From Conus ventricosus (taxonomy: Eukaryota > Mollusca > Gastropoda > Neogastropoda > Conidae), in assembly GCA_018398815.1 (NCBI GenBank), contig CM031612.1, forward strand, positions 1,459,166-1,523,165: a stretch of 64,000 nt of DNA. The letters run 5' to 3'. The translations under genes were made by a program, and so were the position numbers. This document shows, piece after piece, positions 1 through 10,818 of this stretch. The notes under the pieces were generated by a model that searched no databases, was not told the DNA's origin, and was given only the letters and a program-made list of their open reading frames with translations. Numbering within the stretch: the stretch's first letter is position 1; each line of letters begins with the position of its first letter.

Positions 1-19
1 TTCTTCTTATCATTGAATG

Positions 20-1123
20 TTTTATTACGTCTCCACAATTCTCCCGCTTCCATGTAACTGATTATCTCGTTGTCCTTAGAGGCTCATCCTTAAACCGTAT
101 TTTGTTGTTAAATAATCATCAAGTCTTACGCTTGTGACGCGTGTAGATCTTTAGCCACAAGGTCCAACTGTTGGATTTTCTACACTCCACTCCAAACGTT
201 TTCTTATTTCAGCAAAATGATGCATAAGGTTTAAGCCCGCTAGCAAAGATTTGGTTAGGACTGCCCTCAATCGAACTAGTACTTTCGTTATTTTAGGATT
301 AAAAAACTTTTCACTTCCTCTTTTGAAAACGGTTCATCATCATCACCGCAATTAAAATACCTTTAATCGATCTTGCTGAGATGCTAAACTAAAATTCCAT
401 ATAGCGTCTGCCCTGCTTCTAGGATATGTTGTATTAATGAAATCACTCTTTCGTAATTATTGCTAATTTTGACAGATATTGTAGCTCAATCAGCCTTGCT
501 AACATTAGGGTGCTACAACGTCAAACTCTAACGAGATGTCCAGAAATGCTGTACTTTGCTTCGGTGGTCTGTCTGATCTGATTAACACGTTTGTTATTCG
601 TTAAAAGTTAGTAGGTTCATATGACAGTCTGTTTTTAAATGTCCTTGAGGTATGGCGCATGCGCTTTTTTTAACAAATCCAAAATCTAAGGCGAATGGAA
701 AGAAAGCGATTTCCAAACGCAAAATTACAGCCACATACTTTTTGCGTCTTTAGTATCTTCGGCACCTATTCTATGTTTTAGTGCTTCTTCATTTTCTATT
801 CCTTGAAACGCAAAGTCAGCCCTTTCAGTCCCGGTTAGCACTAGATCAGAATAGGTAAACATAGTTGCATTGTGTAAAGAACAATATTTCTTGCCCCTCA
901 TGTTAATATAGAAATTTTCTTAACGATTGCCCGCCCAAGATTCTGTACAAACTGTCTGTTTGGTATGTTGTTGAAGCGAAGTTCTATTTTGAAAGTAAGA
1001 CGCGCAGAGCTGGCACAATAACTTCATCTGTCTAGGTCTGGAATTGACAGTAGAATTTTGATCTGCCATCCAATAGTAGATGGATTCTTTTGGAACAATA
1101 ATATTCCGAATATTTCCCTTCAC
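20..1123 (-). pseudogene. Polinton-linked zinc-finger protein, frameshifted
   Basis: The first 67 residues (920-1123) are open and contain a cysteine/histidine cluster, CQLCASYFQNRTSLQQH followed by a further Cys, which resembles a C2H2/C2HC zinc finger. Coding-like sequence continues leftwards in shifting frames to about position 20. The same order is conserved in copy B (34170-35297), which includes a longer open stretch at 34474-34710. Conservation in two copies supports one gene of roughly 350 codons. The start at 1123 lies 98 bp from the divergent start at 1222, leaving room for a shared promoter. Function is not recognised beyond probable nucleic-acid or protein binding by the finger. 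The far C-terminal part has no motif I can name. Confidence 0.5.
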
Positions 1124-1221
1124 GCCCAGGGTTATTTCAGTATTCTATGCGGGTCAAGAATCGAAGCCATGTGCTTGTGACATTTTTATGAAGCCAAAAT
1201 AAAAAAATTAATTATTAAAAC

Positions 1222-2240
1222 ATGGCAGGAATTGAAGATGAAGAAGATTATGAGTTTTTGATCTGGAGACGACATGAGTGAAATGATCCCTTTAATACAA
1301 CATCGCTAACGCTCTCAATGCGCGCATGAATTAACAGAAAGTAAGTTAAATCATTTTACGAATGTTTAGGTCAAGAACCTCCCGAATTTTATAGACCAAA
1401 TGATTTTGAAATAAAAGATGTCATTTGTCTGTGAAAAAAAACGACCCACGGACAAACTTGTTCGGCTTACAACTAAACCAGACCCATTCAAAGTTTTTAG
1501 CCAGAGTACAATTAATACAAAGGACTCAGTGTGAAAGATCAAAAATCGCATTGGCATTTCTAAACAAAATTAGATAAGGTGCAGTTGCTAAACTTCAAAA
1601 CACACTGCAGGAACTCCCAACTGCTAACCAAATAAAAACATGGAACTTAAAGATTTAAATCAAACGGCAGATGAAATAATAAATGCAAATAGAAGCCGAA
1701 GGAAACCACGTTTTTTCAGAAGAAACAGCATTAAAGACTATACACGACTCACCGCTACCATGCGAGGGAAATAGCGGCCTTGATCATGCTTGAGACGCAT
1801 CAGAGGCGAATTAACAACTCAATTTTTAGCAAAACTAGGCTGAACTAGAATGGGCATATAAAAAGAGGAAAAGAAAACTCGTTGCGGCTGATGACGCCAA
1901 CTTAGGGCCTGTGATATTTAAAGAAACGAAAAAACCCAAAGACTAAAAAGATCTTGAACAAGAGAGATCAGCAAACTAGTGAGTGCTGACTTCTAACCGA
2001 GACAATTACGAACTCAAGTGAATAGAATAAGAGAAAACTATTCGGAAAATTTATATGAAGACTCAAACGATAGCAGAACGATACGAACGCTGTTTAGAGA
2101 GCAGGAGTCACATTAGCAGCGTTATAACAGCCTTAGGATTTGCAATAAGCACACTGGTGTGGCTATTTACAGGCGGCGGTGGCCAAAGATCATTACCTCC
2201 GCCGCCATCGCCCCCTCAACCACCTGATCAATCAGGGTAA
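1222..2240 (+). pseudogene. Acidic N-terminus, hydrophobic/proline-rich C-terminus protein, broken
   Basis: An ATG at 1222 begins an acidic N-terminus (MAGIEDEEDYEFLI), and coding-like sequence runs in several frames to a stop near 2240. The middle is hydrophilic and Lys/Glu-rich. The last 61 residues (from 2055) are open and contain a hydrophobic stretch (VITALGFAISTLVWLF), a glycine run and a proline-rich tail. This suggests a membrane-inserting or virion-associated small domain. Copy B has the same arrangement at 35430-36560, interrupted by a long G run at about 36353. I do not recognise the family. It is transcribed away from the zinc-finger gene, and its end meets the end of the candidate capsid gene on the other strand. 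Confidence 0.4.
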
Positions 2241-2289
2241 AAAAACAGGCTTGATCATCTTGCGGGTTTATTAAAAAATTACCAGTAAA

Positions 2290-3620
2290 GCTATAGACGT
2301 TTACCAGGAATATTGGGGGTATTGTCAGTGCTTTTGTCTACTGCAAGCAAAGTAGTGGCTTTATGGCCGAGCACTTATGGACATTAGTTCTTGTAATAGT
2401 TGGGTTCTATTTAATAAGATAAGACCAAGATAATCCTATGCCAGTTAATCCAGAACAGCGTGTCTTTTCGTATTCATGGTCATCGCGAACAGAGCCCGCG
2501 AAGTTTGCTGAGTCTTCATGACTTTGGGGGTTTGGGGACTTCGGGGATTAGATGACTTAATCTTGGGTGATCTTATATTGTTGGAATATTACTGGCTCCA
2601 GAATTTATGACGTTTTTCCCAACCTTTGTTCATTGCCTGCTATAAGAATTCAATTATTATTGTTTATTATTGTACCTTTCTGGAGTCTGAGGTCAGACTG
2701 GCAGGCATGTATAACCAGTGCCAACAGAAAGTCTACTTTCGATCTTGCGTATTGTAAAACATGGGGGGTTGGTACTTTGATACTTGAAGGTAAATGTCAA
2801 CTGTAGAATTAATGGCGTCATCTAAATTGCTTAAGTATTGTTTTTTGCGCGTTCAAAGCCAGTAGAAGGATCAGTTATGCTCGATCTTGCCTGTGCTTGC
2901 GAACCTAGCAACACCAAACGTAAGTACGAATAGAGTCGTTTATTCGTTCTATTCCTGCTTTAGTTAGGCCCTTAGAAGTGTCTAAGATAAATGTTGTCCA
3001 TGCTGTTTTATGCTCTTGCTGTAGGGACCCGGGCTGAACAGTTGGGCCTGAAAAGAAAGTTTTGAAAGGAGGATGCCAGTCATAGTTATACTTTCTGTGC
3101 GTGCCCCGAAAATAAAGGGCGCCTAGGCCATGATTAAGATCCAACTTTTGTCTAAAGTCTGTCTTGATGTTAATATTGAATTCGTTACAGATCCTTTCAA
3201 AAGCCTTCATGTCTATTCTGTTGCTGAGTGGATTAAACGGTTTGTCATTTGGCAATGGCGCTTGCAATTCAGCCAAAATACGTCTGAAGGTGTAATAGAA
3301 ATGAAATCTGTACACTGACCTCACCAAAGGATCATGGTGATTTAAATGATCGGCATACGACACTCCACACCCAGTTGATGCGCAAAACACAGCAAAGTTT
3401 AACTGGTTCTGATAAAACTGCATCGGATGACTAAACCACGCTTTCTTGATGTGGTCGTTTTCAATAGGGAGGTTAAGATAGCTCTTCAATGGAGTACTCA
3501 CCTTTTTATGAAAAGAGGCAGTCTGGGTCACAGCAATGTCAAGAGTATCAGTTGCTATATTTTTAAGATTGTAGTGCGGCCAACAGAATATTTTGCATCA
3601 GTATATTTGAATGCACTCAT
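2290..3620 (-). pseudogene. Candidate virion structural protein (capsid-like) of Polinton-type element
   Basis: The longest open part is 2905-3531 (208 codons). An upstream ATG at 3620 extends it after one frameshift, and coding-like sequence continues towards 2290, giving about 440 codons. Recognisable stretches are KKAWFSHPMQFYQNQLNFAV, an RICNEF segment and NDSIRTYVW near the end of the open part. I associate this protein type, from memory, with repeated virus-like elements in corals and molluscs; it is probably a structural (capsid) protein, but I cannot verify a jelly-roll fold from sequence alone. Its start lies 18 bp from the divergent start of the next gene at 3639. The copy B counterpart spans about 36610-38031 and is heavily frameshifted. 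Confidence 0.5.
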
Positions 3621-3638
3621 TTTTATTTTGTTTAAAAA

Positions 3639-4329
3639 ATGTTTGTAACAATAACAACTCAAGACCGTCCTTCGTTTTTAGAACATGCTATTGATAACAA
3701 TTGCGGGGCCAAAACGGTCGCGCTCCATGAAATATTCTACAAAGTTGTATGGTTTAATATAAGTGAATCCAAGGAAAATAATAAGGTTCTAAAAGTTGAC
3801 AAAACAGGAGCCAAAGTTAGCCAGTTAACAATACCCGATGGTTATTACGGTTTTGCTCACTAAAAGAAGCAATGAGTAACTTCGACATTACTCTTAAACT
3901 TAACAATGCAAATCTAAAAACAATGTTAACATTCAAGCCTGAAGAAGAAGGGGGTTACTATTTTGATAAAGAGCTAGCTAAAATGTTAGGCTTTGCAGCT
4001 AACAATTATAGATTTAGAGTTACACCAAACAAAACTACTTATGAGGGAGAAAATCCGCTCGATCTTGCATTACATTCATTACTCTATGTTCATTTGGACG
4101 AGCTGAGCACTGATGAAAACTTATATGATGGAAGGCCCTCAACTGTTTTTAAGAGCTCTTCCATCAGGGAAAGCTGCATATTGCGATTATAAAAATTATA
4201 CAATTCCCTAATTTACAGTTTAAAAGATTAGTTTGTGGGAGGGTTGGATCATTTAATATAAAAATTGCAGACAAAGCGGGGAAAGTTGTGAAATGTGATA
4301 ACCTACACATTGTTTTGGAAATAAAATAA
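3639..4329 (+). pseudogene. Candidate minor capsid (penton/PX-like) protein, broken in two
   Basis: Two open segments follow each other: 3639-3863 (MFVTITTQDRPSF at the start, IPDGYYGF at the end) and 3872-4192 (FDITLKLNNANLK, LLYVHLDELSTD). A third stretch in another frame ends in LHIVLEIK and a stop at 4327-4329. Together they give about 230 codons. The pattern of a short start, a YVHLDEL-like strand and a terminal HIVLEI strand resembles the second virion protein that accompanies the capsid gene in invertebrate Polinton-like elements. Assignment as PX/penton is inference from size, position and memory of the family. Copy B carries it at about 38050-38755, with an intact last segment at 38435-38755. 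Confidence 0.45.
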
Positions 4330-4348
4330 TAAGTTGTTCTAAAAAATA

Positions 4349-5160
4349 ATGTCGCGGGGGCCAGAAGAATCAGGAGTTACATTAGCGCCTGTGAGGTGAT
4401 AAACCTTAGAATTAAAAGACCTTGCAGACGTTGCGGACTTTGAACAGAACGGTGAGATAGGCGCTTTGTATGGTTTTGAGTACACTAAAGATGGTGATTA
4501 TAAACGCAAAGAGGTTGGCGACAGCAAAAAGTTTCCTAAACTAGAACAACTGCGCAATCTAGAGGCAAATAATGTTGGCCAGTATGAATATAAAATAGTT
4601 CGAAAACCTGACCTCAAATGGCACTTAGAACCATATTAGAATGGGACATAAAATTTGAATTCATAAGCCCATTTACATATTTTAAGCCGTAAAAAAAAGT
4701 TTCAGAAAAGCTTTCAACTCTGGCCTTTACATGTAAGTCTTATGCGGACGACAATAGTCGGAAAAAAATTGAAATAACGCCGTATGGGAAAAAGCAGTAC
4801 ATCCTCCACAGAAAAGAAACAGTTGTAAAAAAAGCTTCTACAAAATTACAGTTCTTTCCAAGCAGAAAATTAGGAGACACGTTCACAATGATATTTGAAA
4901 TTTCTGTCTTTAAAGATGTGGAGAGGGATGGGGTTGTGGGCGTTAGTGATGACCTTATAAAAGGAATTAATATTAGCTGGCAAAACTTAGACGTTAAACG
5001 CCTTAACGTTACATCGTCGTTCTTCACAATGGCGAGGATATTAAGATCATAACAACAAGCAACAAAAACAATGTTGACTTAAATAGAAACAATCTTACAG
5101 AACTAAATTGGATTAATCTTACACATTTAAGGCCTCATAGGGTTTATTATACTGAACAAG
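4349..5160 (+). pseudogene. Conserved Polinton-linked protein of unknown function
   Basis: Coding-like plus-strand sequence begins around 4349-4404 with segments such as LKDLADVADFEQNGEIGALYGFEY and ends shortly before the ATPase. Further recognisable stretches are QYEYKIVRKPDLKWHLEP and PYGKKQYILHRKE. The region is rich in Lys, Glu and aromatic residues with no predicted membrane segment. It sits between the PX-like gene and the packaging ATPase in copies A and B (38771-39600 in B), so it is a fixed part of the element. I have the impression of similar proteins in other invertebrate elements but cannot name a fold or function. Several frameshifts and stops are present. Confidence 0.4.
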
Positions 5161-5219
5161 TTTTGACGGAGAGTATGATAAAAATAATAACTGGATTAGA
5201 TTAAACTCTGTTAAAAACT

Positions 5220-5825
5220 ATGAGCAGTTAAACTTTATGGCAAAAACTCCTCATGCTCATTGATTTGTGGGCAGACTGGTTGTGGAAAAACAATATTTAT
5301 CCTCGACCTGTTACAAACAGTTTATCGTTATAATTTTAATCATATTGTGGTTTTCTGTCCAACACTTAAATGGAACAAAGCATATCATGATAGAAGGTTT
5401 ATATGGGCAGATGAGACATATATTTAGTTGATCCTAGCAATAAACTGAGTGAGTGTTTAGAACAGTTTTATAGACTGTTTGAAGGAACGCAGACACTTTA
5501 TTATAGATGACTGTTCGGCAGAAAGAGACATAATTAAAAAGAGAAACACTTTGTCGAAACTAGCTTTCAGCGAAGACATGCTGGGATAAGTGTGTGGATT
5601 TTATGCCAGAAATATAACTCGGTTTTAAAAGACTTTAGAGAACAGTTAAAGACTGTAGTTTTATTTCACATGAAAGACAGAGACTCATTTGAAGAATGTT
5701 TGCGCGAAAATGATGTTATTGAAAATGACCAGGAAAAACACAGGATTAGCAAAAATTAAAAATCTGAAAAGTTTAGTAAATTAGTATTGAAAACGGATAA
5801 TCCTACACAGTATGTCTGTCTGTAG
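5220..5825 (+). pseudogene. FtsK/A32-type DNA-packaging ATPase, copy A
   Basis: This gene would encode a packaging ATPase of the HerA/FtsK (A32-like) class, which drives genome encapsidation in Polintons, adintoviruses and large DNA viruses. A Walker A motif (CGQTGCGKT) is encoded near the N-terminus. A Walker B-type IIDDCSA motif lies near 5500, frame-shifted here but clean in copy C. It is followed by the arginine-finger-like ISVWILCQKYNSVLKDFREQ region and FEECLRENDV. Length is about 201 codons (ATG at 5220, TAG at 5823-5825), close to the usual size. It is the last gene before the terminal hairpin, 38 bp away. Several small frameshifts interrupt it. Confidence 0.8.
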
Positions 5826-5863
5826 ATAATCGTTATTTTTTGGTTATTGAAGTCTTACTTGTC

Positions 5864-5954
5864 AGAGAACAGTAATATGCTGATTCTAGGTCACTTTCGC
5901 CCGAAAACTGGTTGAGGGCGAAAGTGGCCTAGAGTCGGCATATTACTGTTCTCT
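5864..5954. repeat. Terminal hairpin (palindrome) of Polinton-like copy A
   Basis: The outer arms are AGAGAACAGTAATATGC and its exact complement GCATATTACTGTTCTCT. Inner arms end in CACTTTCGCCC and GGGCGAAAGTG around a short loop (gaaaactggttga). This makes a stem of nearly 40 bp within 91 bp. The 18-bp TTGAAGTCTTACTTGTCA just inside it recurs, inverted, at the left end of copy B (24164-24180). The stem segment AGTAATATGC differs from those of the other ends, yet both arms match here. Confidence 0.9.
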
Positions 5955-6185
5955 GATGGAGAGTGGGAGAGGTGACTGAGGTGACGGATGAATGAGTAAA
6001 CTAGAAGGGGAAAAAGTAACCCATCATCACAATTAGTGACCGAGGCCTTCCAGTACATTGGTTGACAGTCGTGAATTCTTTGCAGGTGGAGTGATGTTTG
6101 TTGGTTGACTCTATTCCGCTACAGTTGCAATAGCCAAAGAGATGAACATGACGATGATCGTTTTCCATAAAACATTTTCTTTTCA
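5955..6185. other. Right flank of copy A, no gene seen
   Basis: Unique sequence with no similarity to the flanks of copies B and C, and no convincing coding frame. Because the left end of copy A is outside the window, its target duplication cannot be tested. Confidence 0.5.
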
Positions 6186-6722
6186 TCTGAAAAGATTTCT
6201 TTAATAACTTGATGTTGGTCGTGATAAATATATGTTTCTTTAATACCTGATGTTGGTCGTGATAAAGATATGTTTCTTTAATAGCCTGATGTTGGTCGTG
6301 ATAAAAATTGTTTCTATATAAACTTGATGTTGGTCGTGATAAAGATATGTTTCTTTAATAACCTGATGTTGGTCGTGATAAAGATATGTTTCTTTAATAA
6401 CCTGATGTTGGTCGTGATAAAGATATGTTTCTTTAATAACCTGATGTTGGTCGTGATAAAGATATGTTTCTTTAATAGCCTGATGTTGGTCGTGATAAAA
6501 ATATGTTTCTATAATAACTTGATGTTGGTCGTGATAAAGATATGTTTCTTTAATAACTTGATGTTGGTCGTGATAAAGATATGTTTCTTTAATAACCTGA
6601 TGTTGGTCGTGATAAAGATATGTTTCTTTAATAACCTGATGTTGGTCGTGATAAAGATATGTTTCTTTAATAACTTGATGTTGGCCGTGATAAAGATATG
6701 TTTCTTTAATAACTTGAACACA
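6186..6722. repeat. 39-bp minisatellite, about 13-14 copies
   Basis: The unit contains TGATGTTGGTCGTGATAAAG followed by ATATGTTTCTTTAATAACC with few changes. Because 39 is divisible by three, it produces long repetitive open frames on both strands (13-residue periods). These look like proteins but are by-products of the repeat. Confidence 0.95.
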
Positions 6723-6814
6723 GTCCTTCCTCAAATAAGGAAAGAATCGTACTAAACCAGGCACACAGGGTCCGTGTGTGTCTCTGCCCCTCCCATATGT
6801 TACACTCGTCCTCT

Positions 6815-7038
6815 TCTTCCTCTGTGTACAGTGTTTAGTCAGGCATGTCGGTCATATTTACAATAAACCTGTTCCTCTGTGTACAGTGTTTAGTCAGGCA
6901 TGTCAGTCATATTGACAATAAACCTGTTCCTCTGTGTACAGTGTTTAGTCAGGCATGTCGGTCATATTGACAATAAACCTGTTCCTCTGTGTACAGTGTT
7001 TAGTCAGGCATGTCGGTCATATTGACAATAAACCTGTT
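6815..7038. repeat. 55-bp minisatellite, 4 copies
   Basis: Four near-identical units start with TTCCTCTGTGTACAGTGTTT and end with GACAATAAACCTG. They differ at only a few bases, so amplification is recent. Confidence 0.95.
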
Positions 7039-7414
7039 TAGGGAAGAAATAACGCCTTTCTTTCCATTACAAACAGTTTACATTTTCTAATTCGTGAGTC
7101 ATGCAATTAGATCCAGAAAGTCAAATAATTGATTTGAACCGCACGCCAGAATAACGATCGGTATATCGACTGTCTGCATTACAGACAGACCATTCCACAC
7201 TCAACCTTTGGATAGTCTCCCTCTCATTGAACTGTTAAGCTGACTGAGGGGCCAGACTTGCCCACCAACGCCATCTGTCCCACGAAGGCGTGGCCACTCT
7301 CGCTGAACGTGAACTCCAACACAGATAATCTTCTTAGCAGATTTCCAAATGTCGTCTGTTGGTCTCTTGTCTTTCTAGGCTTTTTTCTCTCTTTTAATAG
7401 ACCCGGATGAAGGG
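7039..7414. other. Unique spacer between minisatellites
   Basis: No repeat unit and no convincing gene. A 77-codon minus-strand frame at 7224-7457 runs into the next minisatellite and has no recognisable motif. Confidence 0.5.
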
Positions 7415-8643
7415 GCGGGCTCAGGATCCATGTTAGCTTGGTGCGTTCTGGATCCATGTTAGCTTGGCAGGTTCAAGATCCATATTAGCTTGGTGGGTTC
7501 AGGATCCATGTTAGCTTGGCAGGTTCAGGATCCATGTTAGCTTGGCAGGTTCAGGATCCATGTTAGCTTGGCAGGTGTAGAATCCGTGTTAGCTTGGTGG
7601 GTTTGCTATCCATTGTTAGCTTGGCAGGTGTAGATCCGTGTTAGCTTGGTGGGTTTGCTATCCATGTTAGCTTGGCAGGTGTAGGATCCATGTTAGCTCG
7701 GCAGGTTCAGGTTCCATGTTAGCTTCGTGGGTTTGGGATCCATGTTAGCTTGGCAGGTGTACGATCCTTGTTAGCTTGGCAGGTTTCAGGATCCATGTTA
7801 GCTTGGCAGGCACAGGATCCATGTTAGCTTGGCAGGTTCAGGATCCACGTTAACTTGGCAGGTTCAGGATCCATGTTAGCTTGGCAGGTTCAGGATCCAC
7901 GTTAACTTGGCAGGTTTAGGATCCACGTTAACTTTGCAGGTTCAGGATCCATGTTAGCTCGGCAGGTTCAGGATCCACGTTAACTTGGCAGGTTCAGGAT
8001 CCATGTTAGCTTGGCAGGTTCAGGATCCACGTTAACTTGGCAGGTTCAGGATCCACGTTAACTTTGCAGGTTCAGGATCCATGTTTGCTCGGCAGGTTCA
8101 GGATCCACGTTAACTTGGCAGGTTGAGGATCCACGTTAACTTGGCAGGCACAGGATCCATGTTAGCTTGGCAGGTTCAGGATCCACGTTAACTTGGCAGG
8201 TTCAGGATCCTCGTTAACTTTGCAGGTTCAGGATCCATGTTAGCTCGGCAGGTTCAGGATCCACGTTAACTTGGCAGGTTCAGGATCCACGTTAACTTGG
8301 CAGGTTCAGGATCCACGTTAACTTGGCAGGTTCAGGATCCACATTAACTTGGCAGGTTCAGGATCCATGTTAGCTCGGCAGGTTCAGGATCCACGTTAAC
8401 TTGGCAGGTTCAGGATCCATGTTAGCTTGGCAGGTTCAGGATCCATGTTAGCTCGGCAGGTTCAGGATCCATGTTAGCTTGGCAGGTTCAGGATCCACGT
8501 TAACTTGGCAGGTTCAGGATCCATGTTAGCTTGGCAGGTTCAGGATCCACGTTAACTTGGCAGGTTCAGGATCCACGTTAACTTTGCAGGTTCAGGATCC
8601 ACGTTAGCTCGGCAGGTTCAGGATCCACGTTAACTTGGCAGAG
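7415..8643. repeat. 26-bp minisatellite, about 45 copies
   Basis: The unit is GGATCCATGTTAGCTTGG plus CAGGTTCA, with a BamHI-type site in most units. Two variant families, ATGTTAGCT and ACGTTAACT, are interspersed in a higher-order pattern in the second half, which suggests multi-unit duplications. Confidence 0.95.
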
Positions 8644-8689
8644 ATCCACGCTCTCCCTGGTGCCTTTCTGTTTACTTTTTTTCTTTTGA

Positions 8690-9390
8690 TGTCTTATCTT
8701 CCGTGCCACTTCACTGATGTATCAAGTATCAACGACAACAATTCACTGATGCATCAAGTATCGAAGACAACAATTCACTGATGTATCAAGTATCAAAGAC
8801 AACAATTCACTGATGTATCAAGTATCAAAGACAACAATTCACTGATGCATCAAGTATCGAAGACACAATTCACTGATGTAGCAAGTATCAAAGACAACAT
8901 TTCACTGATCTATCAAGTATCAAAGACAACAATTCACTGATGTATCAAATATCAAAGACAACAATTCACTGATGTATCAAGTATCAAAGACAACAATTCA
9001 CTGATGTATCAAGTATCAAAAACAACAATTCCTTGATGTATCAAGTATCAAAGACAACAATTCACTGATGTATCAAGTATCAAAGACACAATTCACTGAT
9101 GTATCAAGTATCAAAGACAAAAATTCACTGATGTATGAAATATCGAAGACAACAATTCACTGACGTATCAAGTATCAAAGACAACAAATACTGATGCATC
9201 AAGTATCAAAGACAACAATTTACTGACGTATCAAATATCAAAGACAACAATTCACAAACGTATCAAGTATCAAAGACAACAATTCACTGACGTATCAAGT
9301 ATCAAAAACAACAATTCACTGATGTATCAAATATCAAAGACAACAATTCACTGACGTATCAAGTTTCAAAAACAATTCACAAGACAAAGA
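8690..9390. repeat. About 32-bp minisatellite, about 21 copies
   Basis: The unit is AATTCACTGATGTATCAAGT followed by ATCAAAGACAAC, with scattered substitutions and small deletions. It follows the 26-bp array after a 46-bp spacer. Confidence 0.95.
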
Positions 9391-9464
9391 CAAATAAACA
9401 AACAAACAAAAAACGGTGTTTGTTATGTATCTCGGCTACTGAGAATGACCCACATTTTGTGCTT

Positions 9465-9580
9465 TGCTGCATCGCTTATATTATAGAGAATTTTAGTCAC
9501 TAGGCTGCATCGCTTATATTATAGAGAATTTTAGTCACTAGGCTGCATCGCTTATATTATAGAGAATTTTAGTCACTAGC
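9465..9580. repeat. 38-bp tandem repeat, 3 copies
   Basis: Three almost identical copies beginning GCTGCATCGCTTATATTATA and ending TTTTAGTCACTA. Confidence 0.95.
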
Positions 9581-10395
9581 GCCCACATATTGGTTATCCC
9601 ACTGACTGTCACATATTGGTTATCCCACTGACTGTCACATGTTGATTATCCCACTGACTGTCACATGTTGATTATCCCACAGACTGTCACATATTGGTTA
9701 TCCCACTGACTGTCACATACTGGTTATCCCACTGACTGTTACATATTGGTTATCCCACTGACTGCCACATGGTTATCCCACTGACTGCCACATCGTTATC
9801 CCACTGACTGCCACATCGTTATCCCACTGACTGTCACATAGTTATCCCACTGATTGTCACATGTTGGTTATCCCACTGACTGTCACATGTTGGTTATCTC
9901 ACTGACTGTCACATATTGGTTATCCCACTGACTGCCACATATTAGTTATCCCACTGACTGTCACATATTGGTTATCCCACTGACCGTCACATATTAGTTA
10001 TCCCACTGACTGTCACATGTTGGTTATCCCACTGACTGTCACATATTGGTTATCCCACTGACTGCCACATGTTGGTTATCCCACTGACTGCCACATATTA
10101 GTTATCCCACTGACTGTCACATAGTTATCCCACTGACTCACATATTGGTTATCCCACTGACTGTCACATATTGGTTATCCCACTGACTGCCAGATATTGG
10201 TTATCCCACTGACTGTCACATATTGGTTATCTCACTGACTGCCACATATTGGTTATCCCACTGACTGTCACATATTGGTTATCCCACTGACTGCCACATA
10301 TTAGTTATCCCACTGACTGTCACATAGTTATCCCACTGTCACATATTGGTTATCCCACTGACTGTCACATATTGGTTATCCCACTGACTGTCAGA
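9581..10395. repeat. 26-bp minisatellite, about 31 copies
   Basis: The unit is CACATATTGGTTATCCCACT followed by GACTGT. Shortened units (CACATAGTTATCCC, CACATCGTTATCCC) lack 4-5 bases and cluster in runs. Confidence 0.95.
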
Positions 10396-10699
10396 TAGCT
10401 GTCATGGTTGACGGCTTTCAGCAAGGAGCGTGCAATCACAAACCGTGTTTTTCCCAGTTTTCAACACAAGAGAAATGTGCCTGGTAGTTTGTCGTATGAA
10501 AATATATTTGCTCATATTTTTGCACGTATTCAACTGCTCTGTCTACAACGAATTTTTTTAGATAGTGTCGTATTGGTTTTCAGAAGACTTATGTTCGCGC
10601 CTTTTGAATTGGTGTTTTGTTTTTTATTTTATTCTTGAATAAAATTCTGAAAACTGAATTCTCTCTTTTTCCCTTTCTTTCCTCCCATCCTCATTTTCC

Positions 10700-10728
10700 T
10701 CTGTCTGTCTGTCTGTCTGTCCATCTGC

Positions 10729-10815
<87 letters not shown>
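10700..10815. repeat. (TGTC)n followed by (CT)n microsatellite
   Basis: A short TCTG/TGTC-rich run grades into about 37 uninterrupted CT dinucleotides. Confidence 0.97.

Positions 10816-10818
<3 letters not shown>

Larger units (their letters stand above)
1..5954. mobile_element. Polinton/Maverick-like element, copy A (right half)
   Basis: This is the right part of a large DNA transposon or endogenous-virus-like element; the left part lies outside the window. It is collinear over its whole length with about 34150-40465 (copy B), and its last 730 bases also match 43604-44395 (copy C). Gene order from left to right is zinc-finger protein (minus), acidic/membrane protein (plus), candidate capsid protein (minus), second candidate virion protein (plus), conserved unassigned protein (plus) and packaging ATPase (plus). 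It ends in a hairpin at 5864-5954. The flank after it differs from that of copies B and C, so this is an independent insertion. Family assignment rests on the ATPase here and the polymerase in copy B. All frames contain breaks. Confidence 0.8.

Noticed and set aside
5864..5954. Parvovirus-type inverted terminal repeat from an endogenous parvovirus
   Set aside because: The hairpin form is similar, but the adjoining genes are a packaging ATPase and, in copy B, protein-primed DNA polymerase, with no parvoviral replication or capsid genes. The resemblance is kept only as a mechanistic parallel.
6240..6764. 174-codon repetitive protein (13-residue period) on the minus strand and a similar plus-strand frame
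   Set aside because: Both are produced by the 39-bp minisatellite, whose length is divisible by three. No non-repeat domain is present.
7415..10395. CRISPR-like array
   Set aside because: Units are directly adjacent with no unique spacers, and there are no cas genes; these are eukaryotic minisatellites.
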